Shown: in pieces, positions 46,401 to 58,850 of the stretch
Layout: each line of letters begins with the position of its first letter
Numbering within the stretch: the first letter of the stretch is position 1
Origin: Phoebastria nigripes
Taxonomy: Eukaryota; Chordata; Aves; Procellariiformes; Diomedeidae
DNA length: 64,000 bases
Reading direction: 5' to 3'
Assembly: GCA_035582835.1 (NCBI GenBank)
Contig: JAYKAV010003432.1
Coordinates: forward strand, 909,732-973,731
Position numbers and translations under genes: made by a program
The notes under the pieces: generated by a model
What the model saw: the letters and a program-made list of their open reading frames with translations, nothing else
What the model was told of the DNA's origin: nothing
The model's database searches: none

Positions 46401-49400
46401 AGGATGATTTCTGCCTTCTGAAATTCCACACTGCAAATAAAATGCACTGTTGAACCTGCTGCAGCAGAAGATACTGGGACATGCGAGCTAGGACTGGGTA
46501 GGTCTTTATGGCCAGATAAAGAAGTCAAATTACTGGTGCTGCAAACTCTATCCTGAGGTTACTTTCTTGGCTACGTGGCTGCTGTTAGGAGCCTCTTCCT
46601 GAGTCTTCTCAGCTTTGAGGGCAAGAAAGCTCTCCCATATTTTGACACTTTCTAATTTATATTCACAGGCTCCTGCACCGGCCTTTTTTTACCTGACCGA
46701 GCTCTTCTCATCCCTGGTGCTTAGACAGGATGCCAAACCCCTTCAGCTTTTGCCGTTGCTAGGCTCAACAAGTGATACTTTTAGTTTCCTTTTGCATGAT
46801 AAAGTAGGCTTTTGCCTCCTTTTGTAAGCCTGGGAAGCCTTCTCTGCACCTGCACAGGTTTGAATTAATCTCTCATGGTCAAGGGGGACCTGAATTGCNT
46901 GTGCTATTCCAGAGGCTGTCTCCTCATGCCTTGTTCCCTGAAAGGCGTTAACACTTTCCTGTCTCTGCAGGAAGTAGGTGGTGAATCCCAGAATTGCACC
47001 GGCCTTTTTGAAGGCCTCGGTGAATTCATTTGGACTGTAATATTGCAAAGGAAAACAAAGCAACAGTGAAATGAAACCAGCTGGTGCAGCAAATGGGACC
47101 TTATTTANAAACTGTGCTCGTTCTTCTGCATTACTGGGTTCATTTTCTGATCTCTACTTCAAGTGCAGTGGTTGAGGACTGACAATTGCCACCTCAAAAG
47201 CTGTCGCAGCTTTGAGGAGCTGTGATTGCACTCCGTTAGCGTGGGTGCATGGCGCTGGCAATGGTGCTGGTGAACGGCTGCAGACTGCAGGAGCGTGGCC
47301 AGCTATGGATGCTTTGGAGGATGAGGAGGGGAGCAGTCAGAGCTGGGAACGTAGACCTGCTCCAGAGACCTGGAAGGGCTGAGAAATGAATGTATTGCTG
47401 CCCTCTGGCATGGGTGCAGCGAAGCCAGGAGGCCCTGGCTCAGTCCTGCCTGCACTGGAAGAAACCAGGCTGCATCACAGAGACTGCAATGGGCATTGCT
47501 GGCAGCATCCCATGGACAGGAAAATGCCTTTTCACCAGGCATTTATGAATTGTAACGGCAGCAAAAGCAACCCCTCCTCCCTGTCGTGGGGTGAACGTGC
47601 ACACCATTTCTGCAGGCAGAGCATGACGTTCCTGCGCCAGGCAGATGGGCTTGTTGACAGGTTATAATCAATTCTATCAAACCTTTGAAGTAACTTAATT
47701 CCCCAAAGCAGTGCAACTTCAGTTCATAATCAATTCTTCTAACCCAATAATTGGAGGGCAAATTATTAGAAAGTGACAGCAAGGGATGTAGCTGGGAAAA
47801 AAAGATTCTGCCTCTTCCACTGCCCTCTCCGGAGGGGATAAGGCTCAGCAGCTCTCCTTGCTCACAGCACATATGTTGTTGCACAGCAATCAGAAAGTGC
47901 TGGCAGAAATGACTCTGCTCCTGAGAATGCCTTGTTTCATTACAAACAGTAAAAATGCATTGGCTTGACGTAACAAAAATGGTATTGCAGATGGGAGGAG
48001 TGGGCTGTGATGCCCCAGACTTGCCCTGCCATGGGGAACAGGTCAAGGGCAGGTTCCCAGCAGGCAACAGAGAGCAGCAGTTCTGCCTCGCAGGGGTGTC
48101 TGTCAGCACATACCCATCAACGGCTGAGAAATGCTCAAATACTTTTGTTCTGAGGTCCATATAGATCATGCTGATACACCAACCACAGATTTTTAAATCA
48201 AGCTCCATTTAACTGGAGGAGCCTCAGCGCTGCAAGGCTGGTTCATAGACTTGCATTTCCCCAGAGATCAGGAGCTTTCATATTTTGGGCTGTGGACCTT
48301 GCCATTAAGGGTGATGGGTGAAGTCCAGAGTTTGACAGGGGATAGTCCAAAAATTAGTTTTGTTCACAATAATTTAATCTTAATTTTACTGTAACTATTC
48401 TCTCTGGCTCCTGTTTATGAAACCTGTATCACTAGAGAATGTTTCTATAATTTTAGTGAATATTACCAGTTTTGGACAAATATGGAACTACTTGACTTNT
48501 TTTTGCACTTCAACACAGAAAATCACTGAAATTTAAAACATGAAGAAATAAGCAGCCTTTCAAGCACAAAGAAAATCCTTTCCACATCTATCTTTTTCTA
48601 TCAGTTTTAATTTCAGATACAACCTGCTGTGACCGAGTCGGAGCTTTAACATCAGAAAGAAATATTCTGTCTGAAATGGCTGAGACTGTGCAAAACAAGA
48701 GATCTTTTGTGTGGCTGGCATAAATCCCTCACCCTGGCTGCTGTTTGCTCAGACCTAGGGTCAGATCAGCTTGTTATTTGGAGAAGCCCAAGGTCCTCAT
48801 CTATTCCCATGCTTTTACTGTGTGTAGCTGCTGCATCCCAGCTGCTGCATCTGGGGAGGTCAGAAATTCCTCGCCTGAACTTCCACTGTGCTCATTTATT
48901 AACCTGTTGCTCATGTAATCCGCAGATATGTCTCAAATCTGTCAGATAAATACAGACATTGGGCAGTTTACTCCATACTATGCTTTCCAATTAGCGTTAA
49001 TGGGACTTGCACATCCAGCAAAATCCACAGTTTATGAAGGTTCCCACCATCTAAGTTTGTCCCTGCATCCTGAATGTCCTTTTTTTTTTTTTTAATAGAG
49101 ACGAGTGCTGATGTACTGCAGTTTTAGAGGTTAGTTTTTGACAACAGAAGTAAACATAAGTCTAGCGTATTGGAGCATTGACTTCAACTTGCTCTGTCAA
49201 GGACTGGCTTGGCTCATAGTCACTTGTTTTGTCTTTTGCGCTTAATTATGACTTGAGGTCACACAAGGGCCTGAAACCATAGGTATCCTGCAGTCCTTGT
49301 GAGATGTACAGCTGTATAATTGGACCCATGTTGAGGATGGAAACACTTAACTGCAGCTGTGGTACAGCCTCNGGATGTGGGCAAAGCAATGTCCTGGGCT

Positions 49401-49777
49401 AGGAGCCCTACACTGGCAAGTGCCCTTCTGCAGCTCTACCCCTTTGAAAACTGAGCTGTGCACCCTCGCACACCTCTCCCGCTATCAACTTCTGCTGTCT
49501 GATGGGCGCCAGTTTCTAGGGTAAGTGGGAACCAAGCTGTTGAGTGCCTTAAAGGTCATAAAAACACCTGCAACCAGCCTAGGACGCTAATCGTGGCATC
49601 CCCAGAGGGATGAGTTGCTGCTGCTTGCTGGACTGCTGGGCTCATGACGGCTGCNGCAGCACAGCTGAGCCCTTGCGTGCAGCTCGGGGATGGGAGTAAG
49701 CATCTCATGACCTTGCTCAAACAACAGATTTGCTCCCCATCCCCATGAGGAGCACGCTATATTAATGAAAACCTTCT
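40401..49777. other. Unique non-coding sequence, two long open frames but no gene
   Basis: No recognised gene or repeat family over 9.4 kb. Two minus-strand frames of 222 codons (43355-44023) and 221 codons (47543-48208) are the longest in the window but have no domain, and the first sits opposite purine-rich DNA. Constrained-looking AT-rich stretches occur at about 42095-42290 and 47660-47790. A 14-base T run ends at 49093. Some eight single N bases. Confidence 0.55.
49080..49093. repeat. Poly-T tract
   Basis: Fourteen consecutive T bases followed by 'aatagagacg'. No associated retrocopy. Confidence 0.85.
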
Positions 49778-50060
49778 AAGCAAGATCTTCGGTGGCGGCT
49801 CACGGGTGTCGTTAACCACAACCGCGTGTTTTTCCTGAAACCCGAATGCCGCCTGGCATCACAAAATAAGACCACTTGGGTTTTTACCTCTTGCTTGACC
49901 CAGGAACAGCCAGCGTGCAGAATTGATGTCAAACCATTCATTACTGAAAGAAAACATCAATTAGTATCAGCCATGCTGTATTCATTATTGTTTCTAAAAT
50001 TAGTATAAATTATCAATCAAGGTTATGCATAATGAGCAACAGCAATACCTGAATTATGAA
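49778..50060. promoter_or_regulatory. CpG-containing block plus possible conserved element
   Basis: 49783-49855 has about eight CpG in 75 bases ('cttcggtggcggctcacgg', 'accacaaccgcgtg', 'cccgaatgccgcc'). It passes directly into AT-rich complex sequence ('aaccattcattactgaaag', 'catcaattagtatcagcc', 'tataaattatcaatcaagg', 'ttatgcataatgagcaac') with homeobox and octamer-like words. The pairing resembles that at 28500-28960. Inference from texture. Confidence 0.3.
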
Positions 50061-50884
50061 GCGTGTGGAAATAATAAAGGTGACAAGCAGAAATAGCTTT
50101 CCTCTGGGAGAAAATATTAGGCTCACAGAGATAATTTACTACCTTCCTTTGTTTGAATACAGATTTGAATTTTACACCAAAATACTATTAAGAACCATAG
50201 GGAAATGAAGTTTCTATTTTTGCTTGGCATTTCCAAAATAAAGGTGCTAACTTTCTTTATAAGGTCCCGTTCTGGTCATATAACATGATTGGGCTCAGGA
50301 AAATGAGTGTGAATGTGCTGGGTTTTACCCGGTGATGAAAAATGTGTCTATGTAGCTATGCATGAAAATTATTTCAAATAAATAAGTAGATGATAAAGTG
50401 ATACAGGAAAAAATGAAGAAGTTGTTCTCTGGAGTATCTACTGTTGGAAAATTCAAAGGTTTAGTTTGAGACTTTGAGTTTTCTTTGCTCTTTCCATTTT
50501 ATCACTGGGGAGCGGGTTATTTACTATTTGGACAAAACAAAGCTCATTTTGACTTATCTTCTGCTTGGGAACCTGTATGGAGATGATTACAGAGGCAAGG
50601 AGGAGTCACCTTTGCTGTGCTTCCATTACTTTTGATTTCCAGGGGATGGGGGAAGCACGGAGGATGCAGAGGAGGTGATGAGGATGGTCAGGAGTTAGGG
50701 AATGTGACTGCGAGGAGGGGCTGATGGCTGTTTTAGTGTGGTGAAGAGGGAGCTAAGGGTGATCCCATGGCAGCCCACCAGCACTAGAAGGGCAGTTACG
50801 AAACTGATGGAGGCAAACTCTTCTTGGTAGTGTCAGATATAAAACAAAGGGCAGGGGCTACAAATTGTGGCTTGGGAACTTCAG
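50061..50884. other. Unique non-coding sequence
   Basis: No gene or known repeat recognised; AT-rich first half and G-rich second half. Confidence 0.6.
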
Positions 50885-51080
50885 CTCAGGTATTGGAATA
50901 TCCTTCTTGATGAGGAGGGTGACATTGACCCGAAGAGGTGGCACCTCTGTCCTTGGAGGTTGCCAGGACTTGGCTAGGCAAAGCCACAACTGATTGCCTC
51001 GTTGCTGCGTGGAGCAGGAGCTGGGACCAGAGACCTCCAGAGGTCCCTTCCAACCAATGTTTCTGTAATCCTTGGATTTG
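50885..51080 (+). mobile_element. Old CR1 LINE 3' fragment
   Basis: Sense-strand CR1 tail: 'gaatatccttcttgatgagg' (family: agaaattctttactatgagg), 'gaggttgccaggacttggct', then the conserved 3' UTR end 'ccagaggtcccttccaacca' and a decayed terminus 'atgtttctgtaatcc'. Diverged and internally rearranged, so older than the copy at 36118. Confidence 0.8.
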
Positions 51081-52922
51081 GGCGCTGCTGTGATGTGCTG
51101 GGATCCAGCAGCCTCCAGCTCAGGGAAGGGTAGCTAAGAAGAAACGGTGATCGTTCTTGGCTCGTGGCAGGGAAAGACAATGACTTAAGGATGTCAGAGC
51201 ACTGCAATAGAAATAAAAAAGGCATTCAGAACAAGACGCGGAATTTGAGCATAATTCAAATTTATAAGCAAATTCAAGTATAACCATTTCCCGTTTTTCT
51301 GTTTTGGAAGTTGTGATGATCCATCCTGGGGTCAGGATTCTGGAGCATACTGTTCCCCGAGGGATTTCAGTCCTACAGCATTGCAGCTGCTGCAGATGCA
51401 GCCCTGCCAGGGGTGCTCATACCTGGCAATGAATAAAACACACAGCGCGTGCTGAAGCTGTGCGTTGCCTCTGATGCCGCAGGTCGCACCGCCTCTGCGT
51501 GGAAACCTCCCTGGAGCAGACAGCAGCAAACCGCTGCTGTTTGTTTGCAGCTTCTCACTGTAACTCTGCTCCAGGATGCCTTGGGAGCTCTGCCCCGTGC
51601 CCCCTCTCTAGCTGATCTTGTGTGCAGCTGGGGAAGCTGTGTGTGCTTTTGATGGCTCTTGTCTTGAGGCAGAAAAAGCAAAATGAAGTTCCACGTCTCC
51701 TGCCATACGACCTGCCTCTCCGCCTCCCACCTCTGCCTCCTGCTGACAGAGGGAAGAGGCAAAGGGTGAAGGAAAGAGGGGATTTTTCATGTGTATATTT
51801 GCATACGTGGTGGTTTTTTGCAAGAGGCTGAAGCGCAGGTTCCTCAGGGCTTTCTTCCTGGCTTTCTGCGTGCGGCCNTGCACACGCTAATTCCCAGTGA
51901 GCGCTACCTGCATGCGGCCGCTGGGTTCCCACAGCATCCTGTGCGGGTACCACCCATTGCGCCTTCTGAAGCATCTGTTTTCTACGCGTTCAAAGGCTCA
52001 CTGAGTGAAACTACTCTCCTGTATTAACACCGTAGCCTGTTCTCAGCATTCAATTTAATTGTAAGCCCTTCAATTAAAAAAACCCAAAANCAAAACAACC
52101 ACCACAACTGTTGAATTATAACAGCTACACTTTAATCAGAGCAATGATTTCCCATCTAATTGTATCACTTCACAAGAAATATCCACAGACTGGAACAAAA
52201 TACCAGAAAAAACACTTTTAAATCCCTGGAACAGACTCGAAGTTGTTTTATTTTATTTGATGAGAATAATGGGTTTGTTTGCTTCTAATAAAATTTACGG
52301 TAGCCTTAAATATTCTCATTATATCCTTACCTTTAAGTGCAGCACAGGTTTTGTAAATGTCATTGTTACTTAGCAACCTTGACTAGTTTTTGAAACACTT
52401 TTTGATTTTGGGAGTATAAAGAAGATATAAACATGAATGGTATGTTTTTCACATACAAAGAGCAAAGCATGTATTTCTCAATTCAGGCGACTAATTTTAG
52501 ATTAAAGGGAAACAACAATCTCAACCGTGGAAAAATTCTCCAGGAAAGAGATCACAGAAATGAACGTTTTCAGCTTGTGAATCTGAAATGAACTGTAGCT
52601 GCAAGATTAACTGGGCAGGGACAGTTGGTTATATTTAAAATTGCGATATCCATCAGGCAAAGTGACATCTCCTTTTACTTATGTGGCTGCATATATCACA
52701 GCAGGCAGGCTTATCAGGTCAGGAGGAAAAGGACGTGTGTGATGCTGATGTGTGTTATACAGAACGGGAATCAGAGTTATACAAATTTGAGTATTCAGTC
52801 AAATAATGGTACCAAGAGTAAGTATATTGGGCTTTGTGGAGGCTGTAAAAAGAAAAGGGGGAGTTAATATTAACACTGGGTGAGATAATTTTAAAGGGCG
52901 TTCCCTTAATATGTTGATTTAT
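51081..52922. other. Unique sequence with CpG-rich patches
   Basis: No gene recognised. CpG clusters at 51443-51500 (about seven in 60 bases) and 51866-51990 (about ten in 125 bases, including a NotI-type GCGGCCGC at 51914-51921) bracket a region of overlapping open frames on both strands, which reflects few stops rather than coding. 52100-52560 is AT-rich and complex. N bases at 51879 and 52090. Confidence 0.55.
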
Positions 52923-52949
52923 ATATTTTTATTATATATATAAAAATAT
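52923..52949. repeat. AT-rich inverted repeat
   Basis: Arms 'atatttttat' (52923-52932) and 'ataaaaatat' (52940-52949) are perfect reverse complements with a seven-base loop. AT-only composition makes chance plausible. Confidence 0.75.
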
Positions 52950-55900
52950 TCAGAGCTTTCCAGCAGAGAATTTTCTTCATGTCAGTATAGAAAACCTGTC
53001 TCAGTATAGTCATTAACCAGACGGCTGGGGCAATTCTTTTACACCTAAGAGACCTCATGATAAGATCTTGACCTGGATAAAGGTATAACAGAGATTCATC
53101 TTTACAGCTGTTCCCCATCACTCCATTACTCTGGGGTGGATCTGTCTGTAAAAAAACCCAAACAAACAAAACCAACCCCAAACTCAAAGCCTTAGCTTTC
53201 CTGCTGAAGAGGATACATTGTTTTCCTATGGAAATCATCATAATTTATTGATAATTGCCATAATTATCATAATGATGTCTGTGATGCCGTGATAATTTAG
53301 AAAAGTCCCACTGTGTGTCTCTGTTCATCCGTCCACCCCTAATAGCTTTTGCTCCTGTTTGGTGGGAACGCTCGGATGAAGGAGAAGAGCCCAAGTGTAT
53401 CCATAGGAGGAAGAGGAGTGCCATCAGCCTTCAGCCCTTATCCGAAACCAGAGAGAGCATGAAGGTGGTGGCTGCTCAGAATGAAAAGCTCCAGGAAAAC
53501 AGGCTTCATGTATTTCATGGCTCACAGAATTACATGTTTTCAAACTTCTTTTTCTTCTGCATGAACAGAATTCTTGGTTTTTCAGCCAACTTTAATGAAC
53601 ACTTGACAAAAAGCAAAGAAGTGATATAAAAGTAAGGCTCTTTGTCAAATGTACGAGTACGCTCCTATTGACTCCAGCACAGACCTTGGTAGCACTTTGT
53701 ACTCATCTTTTCTTTCTGTCAGAAAAAGGGTTTACTTCCTGGGGGGAAGAAAAACACCTTCCCTTACCATAATCAATATGGTGAAAAAAGTTTTGTCTAC
53801 TGTGAAGTGCCCCTTGCCTTTCTCAAAATATTTAACAAGCCTTTTTAACTCTGAAAAGACTTTAAAAATTATAATTCTTAAAAGACCTACTTTTTTTTTC
53901 TTTTTCATCACTTACTGATTTTTTACAAGTAGTTCTTTCTATGTCATTTGTGGCAAGGTGCTTTTGACGAAGGTGTAATCGGGATGTTTGCAAAAAGTTG
54001 AAAAGTTGGTCCTCTTTGGATCAAAATAGGAAACTTGCCATTTCTTTATGTCCAATTTTAATCTGATGGGAATTCTCCACTCAGAACCATGGGCTTTGCT
54101 AGAGGCTAACCACATTCCTTCTATAAGTTTGTGTTCAGTGACGTTATATGGGAGAGATATTTTGGTCCATATAGTTAAAGAATAAATTTAGAGAATCAAT
54201 GTCCAGCTCCTAATCAGCGTCTAAATGGGAAGTGCTCTTCACACTATTATTGTTAAAATAAAATTAGAAGTCAGGGCTTTTCAGATTAAAACCCAAACTG
54301 ACCTCACTGCAGCTATGTGCAGCGCATAAAGCGAAGCAGATACGGCAGTCGCTGCAGTGTCAGGATCCCTGGTATCAGGAGAAGGTCAGTGCAAGCAGCA
54401 GCATATACTTAGCAGTGTATTTATACCATCGAACTTTGGCTCTCGGGATCCCCCTGCCTGGAGCTACGCGACTCTCTCTGCTGACTGCATAGGAGCTTGA
54501 ATTACAAGCTTGAATACGNGTAGGTTAGATATCTAAGGTGAGAAAAGTTTTTTTCTGCCCCTCTGAAGATTGCTGCCTGTCCTCTTGTACTTGCTATTAA
54601 TTACATCCTTGTTTCTATTACATATCTGTTCATTTGTGTCCCTGGTTCTAATCTTTTCACTTCCAGTCTCTCAAGAAGCCCCTCTTTCCTCTTCTGAATT
54701 GGTTCAGTTAAAAAAAAAACAACAGCTTTCCAGCTGAGGGCAAGCCAATATTTTTCCAGATGGTGCTTTAGCACTTCCAGTGTTATTTCCTGCCCCATTT
54801 TTTGTCATAGCACTTTACCTGCCTGTACCTGATACGGACTTTCACTGAATTGTGTTGTGTTTTGTTATTTGTTTGCTTTTTTTTGTGGAATAATGGCTAT
54901 AGCACGCTCAGCATTCAGCAAGATGTGTGGATAGTATGGGTCAGGTCTTCCAATGCACAGTGCATTTGCCAGAAATTCCCAAATCTTCATCTGCATTTAT
55001 GTGGTTCTTTCACCTAGGTCCCTCTTCAATTCTTTTGCTTTCTTTTAGGTAATGGAAATACTTTGGGTCAACTGAAGTTCTTGCCATCTTATTGTTTATT
55101 TCTTGTCCCAAATAATGAATAATAAAAAAAAGAAACCTTGCAACAATGCACAGGCAACCACACTGACAGAATTTACTTAGATTTTCATAACATTGCAGTT
55201 CCACAGGCTATTTCAATCAAACCTAGCAATACACAGCATCAGTTTAGTCAGTATTAGATTACAATTTATTTACTGAGTAGATGAAAATAGCCGTGATAGG
55301 GAAATTCTCATCTAAAGAAAATGTTTCTCCTGGAGTTGTGCAGAAATGCGTTCTTGATAATGTATTCCTAAATAATCGTCATTGATCATCCGCAGGAAAA
55401 TACAAATGTCGCTGTGCATGAAGTGTGCAGGTTCTGCCAGAGTTGGTGGAATGGTAAAAATGGTGGCTGGGACATGGCATCGCCTGGATGAAGCTGGAGT
55501 TGGGGGTGGCAGAGATGTCTCNGCAGTCCTGGATGAGTGTTTCCAGGGAACTGAAGTTCTCCTCTGCCGCTGGCAGTTCTTGAGGACAAATATCTAGAGT
55601 GGCAGCCTTCCAGGAGTGCCACCAGCGGAGCTGCTGCTGCCTTGGCACAGGAGGATGTTCCAGATGATTCCCTGATGTTTTGTGAAGCTTTCTAATTTAT
55701 TTTCTCGGAATCAATGATTACCTCATTATGATGACTTCACATGCCTTAATTTTTCTGGAAATTAATGATCATTTTCTCTTGAGTTTCCTGGGGACTATTT
55801 CCAGGTAACTATTTATCCTGTTCTTATTCAGCTTCATATGTGTGACTAAAAGGAAATAACCATTCTGATTTTCATGATGCAAATATAAATGAACATACAC

Positions 55901-56084
55901 ACACAAAACCCATATACATTCACATATGTATACATGCATATGTGTATACACAAGAAGACCTTCTGCAAAATAATATTTCCCAAGGCAAAGGTTCAATTTT
56001 TTTGAATCTGGCTTTTCTAATAGATTTTTTTTTTCTTTTAGAAAATATCAGGCCAGTTCTGCTGGCAGCTTTTGGTTAGATGAA
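52950..56084. other. Unique non-coding sequence
   Basis: No gene recognised. Contains an A/C-rich simple tract (53150-53180), a small hairpin (53249-53269) with TGATAATT arms, and the TATA/CATATG repeat at 55895-55950. The 104-codon frame at 53315-53629 has a charged first half but no known domain. N bases at 54519 and 55522. Confidence 0.6.
55895..55952. repeat. AC/AT microsatellite with perfect inverted repeat
   Basis: 'catacacacacaaaacccat' leads into 'cacatatgtatacatgcata', 'tgtgtatacac'. CACATATG (55921-55928) and CATATGTG (55937-55944) form perfect eight-base arms around an eight-base loop. Confidence 0.75.
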
Positions 56085-56250
56085 AAAATTGAACATGTAT
56101 TCATACTCCTTGGTTTCTGTCTTTTAGCTAGTTTCTATGACAATACTTTACCTTTCACCCCATGTCTACTTAGCTTCCTTAATAGCATCTCATGAGGGAG
56201 TTGTCAAAGGTTTTCTGAAAGTCCCTGTAAACCATCTGTCCTGTTTACAG
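56085..56250 (-). mobile_element. Ancient CR1 LINE fragment
   Basis: Antisense CR1 ORF2 remnant. Landmarks in order: 'ttctgtcttttagctagttt', 'ttcaccccatgtctacttag', 'cttccttaatagcatctcat', 'gagggagttgtcaaaggttt' and 'tctgaaagtccctgtaaacc', corresponding to the region upstream of the KAFD block in old amniote CR1 elements (family: gtcaaaggctttctgaaagtcc). Both ends fade into unique DNA. Same ancient class as the remnant at 3990-4770, but a separate segment. Confidence 0.65.
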
Positions 56251-58778
56251 AAAGATAGCTGAGAAAAAAAAAGCAGGCAGAAAGGACACATTAGTTGTTC
56301 AAAGCCAAACAGCAGGTTGGTTTTAGAGAACCAGGGAAGGAACCCTGGAGCCTGGCTCCTCCTCAGCTGCTCATGGCATTAGATACCACTTTCTCTGCAG
56401 AAACATGAGTGCACTAAACCAGGCAAATGCAGGTAAAAATGAGAAGAGGATAGGTGATAAATAAGTAGGCTCATTAGTTCCTGGATCAGCAATCTCCAAG
56501 CTGCTTTGGAACCTGCTTCCCGAAAACAAATCTNCCATTAATAAGGGACCTGCAGGTAAGTATATCATTAGAGTCAGANTAGCCGGAGTTTAACGGTCCG
56601 TGAGTTCTCTCTGTACTGCATATTGTTTTACATAGAGACAGAAACTGCAGTGAGGAGCAGGGGAAGCAAAAGGAACTGTGGTGGAGGAGATGAGGTGCTA
56701 TTGGGGACTCACTGCAGAAACCGGCAGCACTGTGCAAAGACGGAGGCAATGGAAAAGGGCTCAGGTGCACAGCAAAGAGCAAATGAAATGCCTGGTTCCC
56801 AGGAATGAGCATTGATCTCTATGATTAGTTTCTTATGTGACCAATATCTAACAAGCAACAGACTGGGTCCTCTACTTATCCTTCCATGTGTATATTGTAT
56901 TTCGCGTGCAGGTCAACCCATCAGGTGTTGGGCTGGAGGAACCTCCCCAGACAGACACGGGAGGCTGCAGGACAAGCTGAAGAGAGAAGATAGCCTGGCT
57001 GCTGGTATATCAGACTTACGTAATTTGTGGCTGAACACATATCTGCCTGTCTTTTGACGTTTTCAAGCTGTGGGGAATGCAAGAGCTTTCTGTGAAATAT
57101 GTTCACAATCACAAAAAACATTAACTATCACATCTGTGATTTTTTTAAAAGTCTGAGATTTTGGAGTCAAGCGATTACATGAGACTCTTGTTATTAACAA
57201 GTTAAAAAACATTTCTAGTCATGAAGAAAAGTGGAAATGGCTTCAAAGCATGAACTCCAGAAGGTCACACACCAGAGAGCAGTATAGGCAATTCCTTTGG
57301 TCCTCGAGGTTGTTGAGGGTGTGTGGGGGTGGCTGCGCTGCAATGTGAGATGTCTGTGCTATAATGCAGAGGTGGTGTGAAAATCAATTAAAACTCATTA
57401 AATGTTTTGAAAAAAAAAACATTTTGAAAGGAACGCAAGATAAAAATGTCCCTTTAGACTATCGTACTACACAAACATCTCCTTATCCTGGCAGAAATAC
57501 ATGAGTCTGAATAGACAGATCCACTTCCTCTGATCTGCTTAAAGCCCTTTTTCTTCCTTGAATGGGGTAAGAGAAAGGCATGGAGAGATATTGGAGCTCT
57601 GCATTTCACGCTTGGTCTGCTGTCCTGGGGGGCCTGTTGGAGAAGAGCAGAAAAGCAAAGAGAAGGCAGCTTCCGCGTCGTTTTGTTTATTGTGCCTCCA
57701 CATCTCTTGGGGAAGAAGATGGACCAATTTTTAACCTTTTTGGCTTGCCTTGTCCTGCCAGGTCTAAATTAATGAGTGACTGGACTCAACATGTGGCCAC
57801 GTTTCTGCCCTGTGAGGACTGGTACTGGCTCTTTCAAAAAGGCAAGGACTGGCAGCAACAGTCTTCGATAGTCCCATGACCAGCCCGTTTCCTGGCACTA
57901 AAGTAAATGCCAGCTTCTGTCTGGTTTGGAAGATGAATTTTAACCTCCTCTTATTTTCCAGGAGAGTGCCTCAAATGCCAGGTCATTTTTTACTAAGTTT
58001 CCCTTCTCCTTGCCTAGTGATATTGTTTCAGATTTTAGGAGCAATGGAGCATTCCCTGGTCCAGACATGAGACTATATCTATGTTGTTTTTTAAGAGCAA
58101 TCTCAAGACCAAATTTTCCAGCTGTCCAAACTGTTTACCCTCAGGAGGGCAGCGGGAGCTAGATTTAGGACAAACCACTGGTGCACCAGGACATAGGATG
58201 GATGGGAGCNAGGAAACTTCAAATATATGCCCTGTGGTTTTGCAAGCATAGGAGTGAGCACCTTCCTAAAGGGCAGACAGGTCCTAGCATGCTCCATCTG
58301 CCTTGCAGTGCCATCACATGAGCAATACCATGTAGTCAAGATGATCTGAAGCCATGCCTGTACTGGTCTGCTATAAGGTGACATGGGGTTTGTAAAGAGC
58401 CTGAAGTCATCCTATGAGGCAGCACTGCCCCGTGGACCCTTCAGACCATTCTGAAAATAGCCCCTTTCAGATATCTTATAGGTGTAGCCCCACGGTCTTG
58501 CTCCCCAAGGGAGGTTATTCTGTGTGATTGGAGGGACTGCGTGAGGACTGTAGAGCAGGGGTTACATCGGGGTCTAAGTCCCTAGCAGAACTGCAAGACA
58601 CCTTGGTTTGGAGATCTGTCACAAACTGGCCAGGGACTTGCATTTGGGTCTGATTTCCTGCCAGCCATTAGCACGCAAGTGCTTTATTTTTGCTCAGTGC
58701 ATCCTTAAGGTGATCCATGCAGAGTGGAGCAAAAGGAAGAGCAGAGCAGTACAAGACTGTACAACTCTCACAGACAGA
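56251..58778. other. Unique non-coding sequence
   Basis: No gene recognised. A GCAG/GTAAGT donor-like match at 56556 has no plausible exon before it. 'aaatgttttgaaaaaaaaaa' followed by 'cattttgaaag' near 57393-57428 is a short imperfect direct repeat around an A-run. N bases at 56534, 56579 and 58210. Confidence 0.6.
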
Positions 58779-58850
58779 GGGATTGAACCAAGACCTACCA
58801 CGCTGTGGGTGAACCCTTGGTAATTGGAAGCCATTAGGAAGCCAAGCTAT
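58779..58850 (-). mobile_element. Possible tRNA-derived SINE head
   Basis: Read on the minus strand, 'cttggttcaatccc' matches a pol III B box (GGTTCRANTCC), with 'ggttcacccacagcgtggta' upstream where the A box would be. The spacing is compatible with a tRNA-derived SINE, but no SINE body or tail is recognised. It may equally be chance. Confidence 0.3.

Noticed and set aside
54560..54800. Pyrimidine-rich stretch resembling antisense CR1
   Set aside because: Only short phrases match and their order is not convincing.
56551..56562. GCAG/GTAAGT splice-donor match
   Set aside because: Upstream frames are short and carry an N and stops; no acceptor.
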